Origin: CBDFHF01 sp965247565
Lineage (GTDB): Bacteria > Pseudomonadota > Gammaproteobacteria > Methylococcales > Methylomonadaceae
Length of the DNA: 64,000 bases
NCBI GenBank assembly: GCA_965247565.1
Contig: CBDFHF010000002.1
Coordinates: forward strand, 310,001-374,000
Direction: 5' to 3'
A program made the position numbers and the translations under genes. The notes under the pieces are model-generated. The model searched no databases and was not told the origin of the DNA. It saw nothing but the letters and a program-made list of their open reading frames with translations. Of the stretch, positions 18,035-26,693 are shown in pieces; position 1 is the stretch's first letter; every line of letters starts with the position of its first letter.

Positions 18035-18933
18035 TGAAAAACAGTGGAAGTTTTAAGAATATTGGTAAAGACCTTGCGAGCGAGTATGAGGATGGAATCA
18101 AAGTACTTCTTGAATCTACTGATGATGAATATATCATCGGCAGAAAGTGGTTCTCAAAACTCAAAGATAAAATTAGTTTTGAATCAGTTTCAGGCACTAA
18201 GGAGAATGGCGGTTGTGCTGCAGTTGTTACCAAAGTTACTGAGTTGAATAAAAGCAATAAAAAAGTTTACGGTATTGTTGATAGAGATATATTGCTTAAC
18301 GATCCGAACTTTCAACACTCGTTATGGTGGGAGTTAGACAATCATACTTTTACAACAGCTCAACCGTATGGTGAAAATATTTTTGTGCTGCACCGTTGGG
18401 AATTGGAAAATTATCTATTCCATCCCCAAGTATTGGAATCAAGAATTGCTAAGAAAAAACTGACGCACCCGCCTGCAATTACAGCTGCCACCATCGCCGA
18501 TTTACTTATAGCAAACGAAGATGAGTTAGTTGCGGTTACGCTTTTATCCACTATTCCTGCCAAAACCGCGACAGCACAAGTTAGCGAAAAATTTGGTCTT
18601 CACGATAAGAATAAAAATTTAATCAACGTGGTGAGCACTCAATTATCGTTGAATTCAACCGTCTTTAGTGGAGAGCGTGAAAAAATTATCCGATTTGCCG
18701 AGGGTGAAGCTAGTGCAATCCATCGCTGGGACAAATTGAGCAGGATGTTGGATGGTAAGAGAATAATGCATAGAATTAGTCAGCTTTTATCTGCATCAAC
18801 CGTAGCTAATATCAAAATTGATTTGGAAACTGAACGAGATAGTTTAGCTACTGATATTGCTAATAATAATTTAGTTGATGTTCCGTTATCTAACTGGTTA
18901 ATAGAAATTTATGATGAAAGAGTTAGTTTTTAG
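18031..18933 (+). CDS. DUF4435/Toprim protein resembling AriB of PARIS
   Basis: A 300-residue protein with a Toprim-like metal-site pattern: VLLESTDDEY (E28, in the position of the VEGxxD glutamate), GIVDRD (D84, D86), and HRWELENYLF near residue 130. These are the features by which DUF4435 proteins such as AriB are recognised; AriB is a nuclease acting on tRNA in the studied PARIS. It is the last gene of the operon. The start may be ATG 18031 or the adjacent ATG 18034. About 110 bases without a clear terminator separate it from the convergent GGDEF/EAL gene. Assignment as the effector subunit rests on motif and gene pairing. Confidence 0.78.
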   Translation: MMKNSGSFKNIGKDLASEYEDGIKVLLESTDDEYIIGRKWFSKLKDKISFESVSGTKENGGCAAVVTKVTELNKSNKKVYGIVDRDILLNDPNFQHSLWWELDNHTFTTAQPYGENIFVLHRWELENYLFHPQVLESRIAKKKLTHPPAITAATIADLLIANEDELVAVTLLSTIPAKTATAQVSEKFGLHDKNKNLINVVSTQLSLNSTVFSGEREKIIRFAEGEASAIHRWDKLSRMLDGKRIMHRISQLLSASTVANIKIDLETERDSLATDIANNNLVDVPLSNWLIEIYDERVSF

Positions 18934-19046
18934 ATTGATAATGGAATCTTTTCTGCAGGCTTAATTGGTATGTACCCATAATCAATTTTATCAAAAACTG
19001 GCTAAACTTTCAGCATGTTATTGTTGAATCTGGTTAAAATTGTTTT

Positions 19047-20765
19047 TTAATCAGCTAACTTAATTGGGTTTTTGCTCAACCAGTTTTGCAGATTATGAGC
19101 AGACATCGGCTTACAAAAGTAGAAACCTTGCACGGCATCGCAGTGTGCCGCTTTTAGAAATTTGAGTTGATTTTTAGTCTCAACACCCTCAGCAATCACG
19201 TTGAGTTTTAATGACTTGCCAAGATTGATGATAGCCTGAACGATAATATCCGCATTTGGATCGATGGTGGTATCAATGATAAATGAGCGGTCTATCTTTA
19301 ACTGATTGACATGCATATTCCGCAGTTGCGCAAGTGAAGAATATCCGGTGCCGAAATCGTCAATGGCAAACTGAATGCCTAATTGGCTTAAATGATCCAG
19401 CTGTTGCTTGGTTTGTTCAGTATGGGTCATTAACATTGTTTCGGTAATTTCTAAGATCAATAAGCGCGGATCGATAGCAAACTCCTCAATGGTGCTCTGC
19501 AACATATCCACTAAACCGCTAAATTTAAATTGGGCGGGTGATAAATTGATGGATAACGGCATTTGGATGCCGATTTTTTGCCATTCAGAAAGTTGCTTGC
19601 AGGCTTCGTGAAATATCCAGTCGCCTAAAGGGATAATCAGATTATTAGCTTCCGCCAGAGGGATGAATTCAACCGGGGAAATATTGCCTAACTCCGGGTG
19701 ATTCCATCGGACTAGTGCTTCAAAGCCGATCACGCAGTTACTGTGTAGATCGATTTGTGCTTGATAGTGCAGTTCAAATTGCTTGTTAATAAGAGCGGTT
19801 TTCAACCGGTTCAGCATAGCGGTTTTTTGTTGTTCCAGCCAATCTAAAGCGGGGTCGTAGTGTTTGCAAGTATTGCGGCCAGAATTTTTAGCTTGATATA
19901 AGGCAATATCGCTACGCTTAAATAACTCGTGAGCGTCAGTGCCATCATTGGGATAACTAGCAATGCCGATGCTGGCATAGATTGGAAACTGAGTTTGATT
20001 AATAGTGATCGGTTGCTCAAAAGTGGTGCTGATTTTACTGGCAACACTAATAGCATCTTCAGGGCAATTGGTGTCTGACAACATAATGGCGAATTCATCT
20101 CCGCCTAATCTAGCTACTAGATCTGATTCGCGAACGGCACCAAGGATTTTTTTGGCTGCGATGGTTAGTACCTGATCGCCCGCTTGATGACCAAAGGTAT
20201 CGTTGACTGTTTTAAAAAAATCCAGATCCAATGTTAATAGAGAAAAGCATTGCTTGTTGCGTTTGCTTTGCCGGATGCGATCTTGCAAAGCCACGATAAA
20301 ACGTTGCCGATTGGCCAAACCGGTTAGTGGATCGTGCAACGCCAATTTTTGTAGCTGCTGCTCATAATGTTTTTGCTTGAGAGCGTAGCGAATAGAGCGC
20401 TCCAGAAACGCCGGGGTCAACTGTTGTTTACAGATAAAATCAGCGGCGCCAAGTCGCATAGCCTCGATATCCAGATCGTAGCAGTCATCGTTGCTTAAAA
20501 AGATAATAGGCGGCAGAAAATCAGGTTCTGCCTTGAATGCCTTAACCAGTTCGGTGGTATTTCGCTTCCCTAAACGACAATCAAACATGTAAATGTCGTG
20601 GCAGTTTTGCTGAATTTGGGTAAGGGCTTCATTAAAAGCACTAGCCCAATCCACATGGTAGTTATTTTTAGTGCCGTTTTTAAGCAAATCTCTGGTCAGG
20701 ATGAAATCGTGTTCATCACCTTCAACTAATAAAATTCGGATAGGGGTCTGATTTTTATAACTCAC
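19047..20765 (-). CDS. Response regulator with GGDEF and EAL domains
   Basis: Cyclic-di-GMP turnover protein, cytoplasmic. Residues about 8-130 form a receiver domain with phospho-acceptor Asp in MFDCRLG, switch Ser in IIFLSND and Lys in ICKQQ. The diguanylate cyclase domain carries an intact RLGGDEF (about 225-231). The phosphodiesterase domain carries FEALVRWNHP, ITETMLM, DDFGTGYSSL and AEGVE, so both activities could be present. At 572 residues it is complete. No cognate histidine kinase is next to it. It diverges from the EAL-HDOD gene with about 210 bases between the starts, and faces the end of the defence-like operon. Confidence 0.96.
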   Translation of the reverse strand: MSYKNQTPIRILLVEGDEHDFILTRDLLKNGTKNNYHVDWASAFNEALTQIQQNCHDIYMFDCRLGKRNTTELVKAFKAEPDFLPPIIFLSNDDCYDLDIEAMRLGAADFICKQQLTPAFLERSIRYALKQKHYEQQLQKLALHDPLTGLANRQRFIVALQDRIRQSKRNKQCFSLLTLDLDFFKTVNDTFGHQAGDQVLTIAAKKILGAVRESDLVARLGGDEFAIMLSDTNCPEDAISVASKISTTFEQPITINQTQFPIYASIGIASYPNDGTDAHELFKRSDIALYQAKNSGRNTCKHYDPALDWLEQQKTAMLNRLKTALINKQFELHYQAQIDLHSNCVIGFEALVRWNHPELGNISPVEFIPLAEANNLIIPLGDWIFHEACKQLSEWQKIGIQMPLSINLSPAQFKFSGLVDMLQSTIEEFAIDPRLLILEITETMLMTHTEQTKQQLDHLSQLGIQFAIDDFGTGYSSLAQLRNMHVNQLKIDRSFIIDTTIDPNADIIVQAIINLGKSLKLNVIAEGVETKNQLKFLKAAHCDAVQGFYFCKPMSAHNLQNWLSKNPIKLAD

Positions 20766-20976
20766 AGGTTTGTTTTTTAATTAGCGATGACAGCGGGCAA
20801 TTAGAATGTGTTTTGAGTATAGATCATTTCAAAACCGTTACTATTAGCGCTAATCATTTAGTTGATAAAAAATTGCTCATCAAAAAACACTGCTACAAAG
20901 TTTGTGTTGTACTTTGCCTTTAAAAAATAATAGCGGTGCTACACTTATGCCATGTTTCGATATTTATTTATTCACT

Positions 20977-22176
20977 ATGGCAAACTTTATAATCGGGCGA
21001 CAGCAGATTTTTGATAGGCAGCTGAATATTTACGCCTACGAGCTGCTTTTTAGGGGTGATAATTTTAATCTAAATCATGCCGCAGAAGCTGCACAGGCAA
21101 CTAATCAAATTATTACCGATGCTATCTTGGAGTTAGGTCTGAACGCAATTGTCGGGCCGAATAAAGCGTTCATTAATTTCACCACTCAGAATTTGTTGGA
21201 GAAAACCCCTCTGCTTTTGCCTAAAGACCGAATTGTGATTGAGGTGCTGGAAAGTGTTGAGATTGACACCCGCATCGTTAACAATTTAAGGGAGCTGTCT
21301 GGACTGGGTTATATTATTGCACTTGATGATTTTGTTTTTTCCGAAGAGTGGACGCCGTTGGTCGAATTTGCCGATATAATCAAGCTCGATATTATGGAAA
21401 TGGGGGAAGTTAAAACTCGAGAAATCATTGAGCGGCTTAAGCCGTATCAAGTTAAATTGCTGGCCGAGAAAGTAGAAACGCACGAAGAATACCAATATCT
21501 ACTTGCATTGGGTTGTGATTATTTTCAAGGATTCTTTTTTAACAAGCCCAATGTTGTTTCTGGTAAACGCTTAGGCGTTAATCAAACTGCCGCTATTCGG
21601 CTTATGACTGCTATTAATAACCCCGATGTTGAATTTGAAGAGTTAACTAAACTGATTTCACAAGATGTGAGTCTCAGTTATAAATTGCTGCACTATATAA
21701 ACTCGGCTTTTTTTTCCATCCCCAAAAAAATTGAATCTATTCAGCAAGCCATTACTTATTTAGGTTTAACAGAAGTCAGGCGCTGGACTAACATTTTAAA
21801 TATGGCGGCTTTATCTGATAAACCGCAAGCTGTTCTGCAAAATTCTTTAATCCGCGGGAAAATGTGCGAAGAGCTGGCGATGCTGGCGGGTGAAAAAACA
21901 GAAAATTACTTTCTGATCGGTATTTTATCCAACTTAGACAGTATTTTAGATTTACCGCTGGATGAAGCTCTCAAACAATTGCCACTATCTTCTGAAATAG
22001 CCGAGTCTATTCAGCATCGCACTGGTTTAGGTGGCGAAATATTAACTTGCACGATTAATTACGAACAATGGAATTTAGCTGATATGTCTTTTAGAAATAT
22101 CGATAGCGTATTAATCGGTGAAGCTTATATTCGCAGTATTAATTGGGCAAGGGATGTGATGAATAGCATAAAATAG
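20977..22176 (+). CDS. EAL-HDOD signalling protein (YuxH type)
   Basis: N-terminal EAL-like domain (FIIGRQQIFDRQLNIYAYELLFRG) and C-terminal HDOD domain (SYKLLHYINSAFFSIPKKIESIQQAITYLG). The EAL signature is replaced by ELLFR, as is normal in this family, so phosphodiesterase activity is unlikely and the protein probably acts as a sensor or scaffold. I chose ATG 20977 because family members start just before FxGRQxIFDR. Starts at 20902 or 20947 would add unrelated residues, but no start has a strong ribosome binding site. It is divergent from the GGDEF/EAL regulator, which suggests a shared signalling theme. Confidence 0.92.
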   Translation: MANFIIGRQQIFDRQLNIYAYELLFRGDNFNLNHAAEAAQATNQIITDAILELGLNAIVGPNKAFINFTTQNLLEKTPLLLPKDRIVIEVLESVEIDTRIVNNLRELSGLGYIIALDDFVFSEEWTPLVEFADIIKLDIMEMGEVKTREIIERLKPYQVKLLAEKVETHEEYQYLLALGCDYFQGFFFNKPNVVSGKRLGVNQTAAIRLMTAINNPDVEFEELTKLISQDVSLSYKLLHYINSAFFSIPKKIESIQQAITYLGLTEVRRWTNILNMAALSDKPQAVLQNSLIRGKMCEELAMLAGEKTENYFLIGILSNLDSILDLPLDEALKQLPLSSEIAESIQHRTGLGGEILTCTINYEQWNLADMSFRNIDSVLIGEAYIRSINWARDVMNSIK

Positions 22177-22210
22177 CGCGGTTACTTATTTAAACCGTTA
22201 AGCTAAGATT

Positions 22211-22834
22211 ATGCAACTAAACACCATCACTAACCAAACCATCGCTTTGGCAGGCATTGCCCAAGCTGCAGCACTGGCTCAACAACTCGCTACCACCGGC
22301 ACTGCCGACGCAGACGCGTTTGCAGCCAGTATTGCCAGTGTCTTAAAAATCGATTCCGACAGCGTTACCGATATTTATGGTGGATTGGCCGGTTTAAAAT
22401 TAGGTTTTGAGCATCTTGCAGCGCAACTGACCGGTTACAAGATCACTAATCCGGACCAAGCCCGTTATTCAGCATCACTGGTTTTTCTTGAACATCAACT
22501 ATCCAAGCAACCGGAACTGCTGAAAACTATTCAGGTCGGTATTATAAAAGCGCAATCACAAAGTGAACACTTTGGCGTGTTGCATGAGAATGTGCTGGCT
22601 AATCTTGGCGATATTTACCACAGCACTGTTAGTACTCTGCAACCTAGAATTATGGTCAATGGTGAGCAGGAGTATTTATCCCGGCCTGATATTGTTAATA
22701 AAATACGTGCATGTTTGTTAGCAGGTATTCGCTCTGCGCTACTATGGAAGCAATGCGGCGGGGCGCGCTGGAAGTTTTTATTTTATCGAAAGAAAATTCA
22801 GACCGAATTACAAAGTTTGCTGAAACAACTTTAA
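22211..22834 (+). CDS. hflD: High-frequency lysogenization protein HflD homolog
   Basis: DUF489 family protein of 207 residues. It matches E. coli HflD in the N-terminal pattern NQTIALAGIAQAAALAQQLA, the ADAFAASIASVL segment, and YGGLAGLKLGFEHL. In E. coli HflD binds lambda CII and influences the lysis-lysogeny choice; its role for the host is unclear. In many gammaproteobacteria it follows mnmA and precedes purB; here neither is present. Three bases separate it from the ABC-transporter genes, so it may be co-transcribed with them. Confidence 0.92.
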   Translation: MQLNTITNQTIALAGIAQAAALAQQLATTGTADADAFAASIASVLKIDSDSVTDIYGGLAGLKLGFEHLAAQLTGYKITNPDQARYSASLVFLEHQLSKQPELLKTIQVGIIKAQSQSEHFGVLHENVLANLGDIYHSTVSTLQPRIMVNGEQEYLSRPDIVNKIRACLLAGIRSALLWKQCGGARWKFLFYRKKIQTELQSLLKQL

Positions 22835-22837
22835 GCA

Positions 22838-23773
22838 ATGACCATGTTACTCGAAGCCGTTGATCTGTTCAGATATTACGGTAAGCAATGTGCAGTCAGC
22901 AATGTCAGTTTCACATTGGCGAAAGGGCAAGTGTTAGGGTTTTTGGGCCCCAATGGCGCGGGTAAAACCAGTACCATGCAAATGTTGTCCGGCAATCTTG
23001 CGTCCAGTTCCGGTCAAATCAAAATCAATGGTATTGATTTAATAGCCGAGCCAAAAGCGGCAAAAACTCACTTGGGTTATTTGCCCGACACGCCACCACT
23101 TTATAAAGAACTTAACGTACTGGAGTTTTTACACTACTGCGCCCGATTACATGGTGTTGCTATAACTTCTATAGCTGCAACTGTTAGGCAAGCGATGGAT
23201 CGGTGTGGTTTAAACGAGGTTGCACACCGATTGATCGGTAATCTCTCTAAAGGTTTTCAGCAACGCGTTGGTATTGCTCAGGCCATATTACATAATCCGG
23301 CGGTGATCATCCTTGATGAGCCGACGGTTGGTTTAGATCCAATTCAAATCAGAGAAATTCGGGCATTAATAAGGGAGCTAGGGCAAGATCATGGTGTTAT
23401 TCTTTCCACACATATTTTGTCTGAAGTCCAAGAATCTTGCACCGATGTGCAAATTATCCATCAAGGCCAGTTGATATTGAATGAAACCATTCACGGACTT
23501 AATCAACAAATGCAAACCGGTATGTTGATAGTAACTACCGCAGTGGTTGCTGATGTTAATGCGCTATTAACTATTCCCGGTGTTACCTCGGTTGAAGCTA
23601 TCACCGACAAACAGCTAAAAGTACAACACAGTATGAGTGATAATGCCAGCGAACGCATTGCCGAACACATCATCAGTGCAGGTTGGGGGCTGCAAGAGAT
23701 GGTGCCGGTCAAACGTTCCATCGAAGATATTTTTATTGCTATAACTCAAGCGCAGCAACACCACGATTTATGA
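22838..23773 (+). CDS. ABC exporter ATP-binding protein (GldA-like)
   Basis: ATPase subunit of an ABC-2-type exporter, 311 residues. Walker A is GPNGAGKTST (about 40-49), the signature is LSKGFQQRVGIAQ, Walker B is VIILDEPTVGLDP, and the switch motif is STHILSE. The C-terminal 80 residues form the small domain common to GldA-type subunits. Its TGA overlaps the ATG of the permease gene by four bases, and the three downstream-coupled genes form one transport unit. Substrate unknown. Confidence 0.94.
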   Translation: MTMLLEAVDLFRYYGKQCAVSNVSFTLAKGQVLGFLGPNGAGKTSTMQMLSGNLASSSGQIKINGIDLIAEPKAAKTHLGYLPDTPPLYKELNVLEFLHYCARLHGVAITSIAATVRQAMDRCGLNEVAHRLIGNLSKGFQQRVGIAQAILHNPAVIILDEPTVGLDPIQIREIRALIRELGQDHGVILSTHILSEVQESCTDVQIIHQGQLILNETIHGLNQQMQTGMLIVTTAVVADVNALLTIPGVTSVEAITDKQLKVQHSMSDNASERIAEHIISAGWGLQEMVPVKRSIEDIFIAITQAQQHHDL

Positions 23774-24528
23774 AGTTGATTTTAACAATTGCTAGCCGAG
23801 AGTTTAAGTCATTGTTTCTTTCGCCGTTAGCCTGGACATTTCTGGCTGTATTGCAATTCCTGCTGGCGTATTTGTTTTTATCGCAGGTAGAAACCTTTAC
23901 CGCTCTGCAAACAAAGTTGGCGACGATTGAAAATGCACCCGGCCTGACGGATATTGTTGTGCCGCCATTATTTGGTAACGCTGGAATTATTTTATTACTG
24001 GTCACACCTTTACTGACTATGCGTATCATTTGTGAAGAGCGCCGTAACAAAACTCTGACCTTGTTGTTTTCTGCGCCTATTTCCAATACGGAAATTATTC
24101 TGGGCAAATATTTAGGCTTATTGGGATTGCTTTGGTTGGTGGTCGCGATGATTACATTAATGCCATTATCATTATTGATGGGTGGGGGATTGGATTTCGG
24201 CAAATTATTTTCCAACTCCCTGGCATTATGGCTTCTGGTTACCGCATTTACTGCGGCCGGGTTATATATGTCTTGTTTGGCGACTCATCCGGCAGTAGCT
24301 GCCATGAGCACATTCGGCCTGCTATTACTGTTGTGGATTTTAGACTGGTCCAGTAATTTGCGAGATCAGCGTAGTGAACTGTTTGAATATCTATCCGTTT
24401 TAAGGCATTTTCAAAACATCCAAAGTGGCCTCATTAGCTCAGCCGATGTTTGCTATTTCCTGCTGTTCATTGTCTGTTTTGTGTTGCTTAGTATTCGCCG
24501 GTTAGATAGCGACCGGTTGCAAAAATGA
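23770..24528 (+). CDS. ABC-2-type permease subunit (GldF-like)
   Basis: Membrane subunit with about six hydrophobic segments, starting with MKLILTIASREFKSLFLSPLAW, the classic ABC-2 N-terminus. I take ATG 23770, which overlaps the ATPase stop; the longer frame from 23683 only reads the ATPase gene in another phase. The protein has 252 residues. The cytoplasmic loop MRIICEERRNKTLTLLFSAPISNTEIILGKY is typical of permeases that couple to GldA-like ATPases. It overlaps the next gene by four bases. Confidence 0.93.
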   Translation: MKLILTIASREFKSLFLSPLAWTFLAVLQFLLAYLFLSQVETFTALQTKLATIENAPGLTDIVVPPLFGNAGIILLLVTPLLTMRIICEERRNKTLTLLFSAPISNTEIILGKYLGLLGLLWLVVAMITLMPLSLLMGGGLDFGKLFSNSLALWLLVTAFTAAGLYMSCLATHPAVAAMSTFGLLLLLWILDWSSNLRDQRSELFEYLSVLRHFQNIQSGLISSADVCYFLLFIVCFVLLSIRRLDSDRLQK

Positions 24529-25853
24529 ACTTAATCCAGCGCTTAAAAAACCGATTATTCACTTTTGCTTTGCTATGCGCCATCGCTTTGTTCGCATGGG
24601 GTTCTAACCGTTATTCTGTTCAAGCAGACATTACCGCCAATACCGCAAATACTTTATCGGAGGCCTCAATAAAAATATTGGAGACTCTTCCAGGTACCGT
24701 AAAAATCAGTGCCTTTATTAAAAAAGGCCTGCCCATAAGAACACAGATTGCGCAGTTAGTTGACCGCTATAAGCGCTATAAACCCGATTTAATCTTTACT
24801 TTTATCGATCCTGATTTGCACCCGGAACAAACTAAAGAACTCAACATCGGCGCGGAAGGCATTATTCTGGTTGAATACCAGGAACGCATAGAAAAGCTAA
24901 AATTGATCGATGAGTTCTCGTTGACTAATGCGCTTTTGCAGCTGGCCAATGCTAAAGAGCGATGGGTTACTTTTTTAAGTGGCCACGGTGAACGTGCTCC
25001 AGATGGTCAAGCTAATTTTGATTATGGTCAGTTCGGCAAAGAATTGGCTCGTCGCAAAATCCAAGCCCAAACTGTTAATCTGACTACGATTCCGGCAATT
25101 CCGGATAATTCCGCTCTGTTGGTTATTAGCTCGCCCGCTGTTCCGTTCCTTGATGGAGAGTTGACTATCATCAAGCAGTATATTGAACGCGGCGGTAATC
25201 TAATGCTACTTACCGATCCGGATGACAAATATCTCGGTGCTTTGGAACAAGCGCTAGGCATTCAACGCCTGCCTGGCACAATCATTGATAACAGCGCTAA
25301 ATTTTACGGTATCAAAGACCTTAGCTTCGTGCTGTCTAATGCGTACAGTCAACATCCGATTACTCAAGGTTTTCAGACCATTACGCTTTACCCTGTAACC
25401 GCAGCCCTGACAATTAACCAGAATACCGTCTTCCAAGCTCAGGCTTTGCTGAATAGTACCAGCGAATCACGCACGGAAACCGATTCGATAGCTGGAGAAA
25501 TCAGCTTCAACCCTGAGCGTAATGAAAAGCAGGGCCCGCTGACGTTTGCTTACGCATTAACCCATAAGACGGTTGCGAATTCTGAACAACGAGTGGTGGT
25601 GGTTGGCGATGGAGATTTTCTCTCTAATGCCTATATCGGCAATGTCGGCAATCTCGATATAGGCTTACACATAATCAGTTGGCTAATTCATGATGACCAT
25701 TTTATCAAAATACCCGCCAAAACTGCGACTGACAAAAGTTTGCAACTCAGTCAACTGACTGTTGCTGTCATCGGCTTCGGATATTTAATTGTTATACCAA
25801 TAGTTTTGCTGGGTAGCGGTCTTTTTATCTGGCGAAAACGCAAACGGTATTAA
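24525..25853 (+). CDS. GldG-like ABC-associated membrane protein
   Basis: A 442-residue protein with an N-terminal membrane segment (about 12-28), a large periplasmic region and a C-terminal membrane segment (about 412-434) followed by a basic tail KRKRY. The periplasmic region has the GldG/DUF4350-like pattern LSEASIKILETLPGTVKISAFIKKG, FLSGHGERAP, and MLLTDPDDKYL. Such proteins accompany GldA/GldF-type exporters, often with a further DUF4340 gene that is missing here. The start ATGA overlaps the permease stop. Confidence 0.88.
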   Translation: MNLIQRLKNRLFTFALLCAIALFAWGSNRYSVQADITANTANTLSEASIKILETLPGTVKISAFIKKGLPIRTQIAQLVDRYKRYKPDLIFTFIDPDLHPEQTKELNIGAEGIILVEYQERIEKLKLIDEFSLTNALLQLANAKERWVTFLSGHGERAPDGQANFDYGQFGKELARRKIQAQTVNLTTIPAIPDNSALLVISSPAVPFLDGELTIIKQYIERGGNLMLLTDPDDKYLGALEQALGIQRLPGTIIDNSAKFYGIKDLSFVLSNAYSQHPITQGFQTITLYPVTAALTINQNTVFQAQALLNSTSESRTETDSIAGEISFNPERNEKQGPLTFAYALTHKTVANSEQRVVVVGDGDFLSNAYIGNVGNLDIGLHIISWLIHDDHFIKIPAKTATDKSLQLSQLTVAVIGFGYLIVIPIVLLGSGLFIWRKRKRY

Positions 25854-25869
25854 CGGTGACATTCCCTCG

Positions 25870-25995
25870 ATGAACCGCCAGATGCTTAAAGAACATCGTC
25901 GCGTAATTACGACATACTTATAGTATCTCGATAATTTGAAGGAAGAGGTTAATGAACTCATGGCATCGCGACAAGTTTTAATGAATCAAGCTTGA
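25870..25995 (+). pseudogene. Possible small gene with in-frame TAG
   Basis: In the 278 bases after the GldG-like gene, a 42-codon frame starting at ATG 25870 reads like a charged helical peptide (MNRQMLKEHRRVITTYL, then YLDNLKEEVNELMASRQVLMNQA) and is broken only by TAG at 25921-25923. The look on both sides of the stop is coherent and unlike random sequence. It may be a decayed gene or fragment. I do not recognise a family. The rest of the interval up to 26131 shows nothing clear. Confidence 0.3.
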
Positions 25996-26131
25996 TAAGC
26001 GAAGATTTTCAGAGTTGATTACAGTACGTCATTAAAAGTTAGCTTTACGGCATTCTGCCTTAATCGTCTTAACTGCCTGTTTCATTTGGCTGATCTAGTT
26101 GTCAACAGACTCTGGTTTCTAATTTTTATTT

Positions 26132-26449
26132 TTAATTAATTTCAAACTCAGAACGATCATGTCCGGTATTTATTAAGTCCTGCATCCATCTTGGCATAAC
26201 GCCTCGACCTGTCCATGTTTTATCTGGGTCGTGGGGGTGACGGTATTTGACCGCAACTTTAATGCCTTTGCGCAAAGATTTCCTGTCGTTCTCGTAAATT
26301 TCCACATTGACATCAATAGACGCAGCTAAATCCTTTATTTGGGCTATAACCTCTCTGCGTTTATTAGCCTGTTTATTTTTTAATGCTTTTTCTGCATTTT
26401 CAATAACAGCTTGTAATTCTTGTTCTGAGAGTTCTTGATAATCAGTCAT
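26132..26449 (-). CDS. H-NS family nucleoid-associated protein
   Basis: A 105-residue DNA-binding silencer. The N-terminal half is a charged coiled coil for oligomerisation (ELSEQELQAVIENAEKALKNKQ), and the C-terminal half has the DNA-binding signature KYRHPHDPDKTWTGRGVMPRWM. The start is ATG 26449, set by AAGGTG five bases upstream; a GTG two codons earlier overlaps that site. The AT-rich 240 bases upstream contain no gene and probably hold its promoter. H-NS-type proteins of this Methylococcales/beta style silence horizontally acquired AT-rich DNA, relevant to the accessory operon in this window, though that link is inferred. Confidence 0.93.
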   Translation of the reverse strand: MTDYQELSEQELQAVIENAEKALKNKQANKRREVIAQIKDLAASIDVNVEIYENDRKSLRKGIKVAVKYRHPHDPDKTWTGRGVMPRWMQDLINTGHDRSEFEIN

Positions 26450-26693
26450 ATTCACACCTTAATAAGTAAAAATTAGTTTAAGCATAGCATTAATTATCAA
26501 TATGAAAAGTCAGAGATTAGAATCTAGTTATAATCTATTTAGCTAAGTTGGTAATAGCGTTAACATTAACAATAGTTTTTGGTCCTAAAATAAAAGCCAA
26601 AACAGTAAATCTTAATATCGATCGACTCTCATGCCTTGGGTAAATTCACTCGCTACATATTATTTTATATAGAAATAGTTGCAATATTATGTA

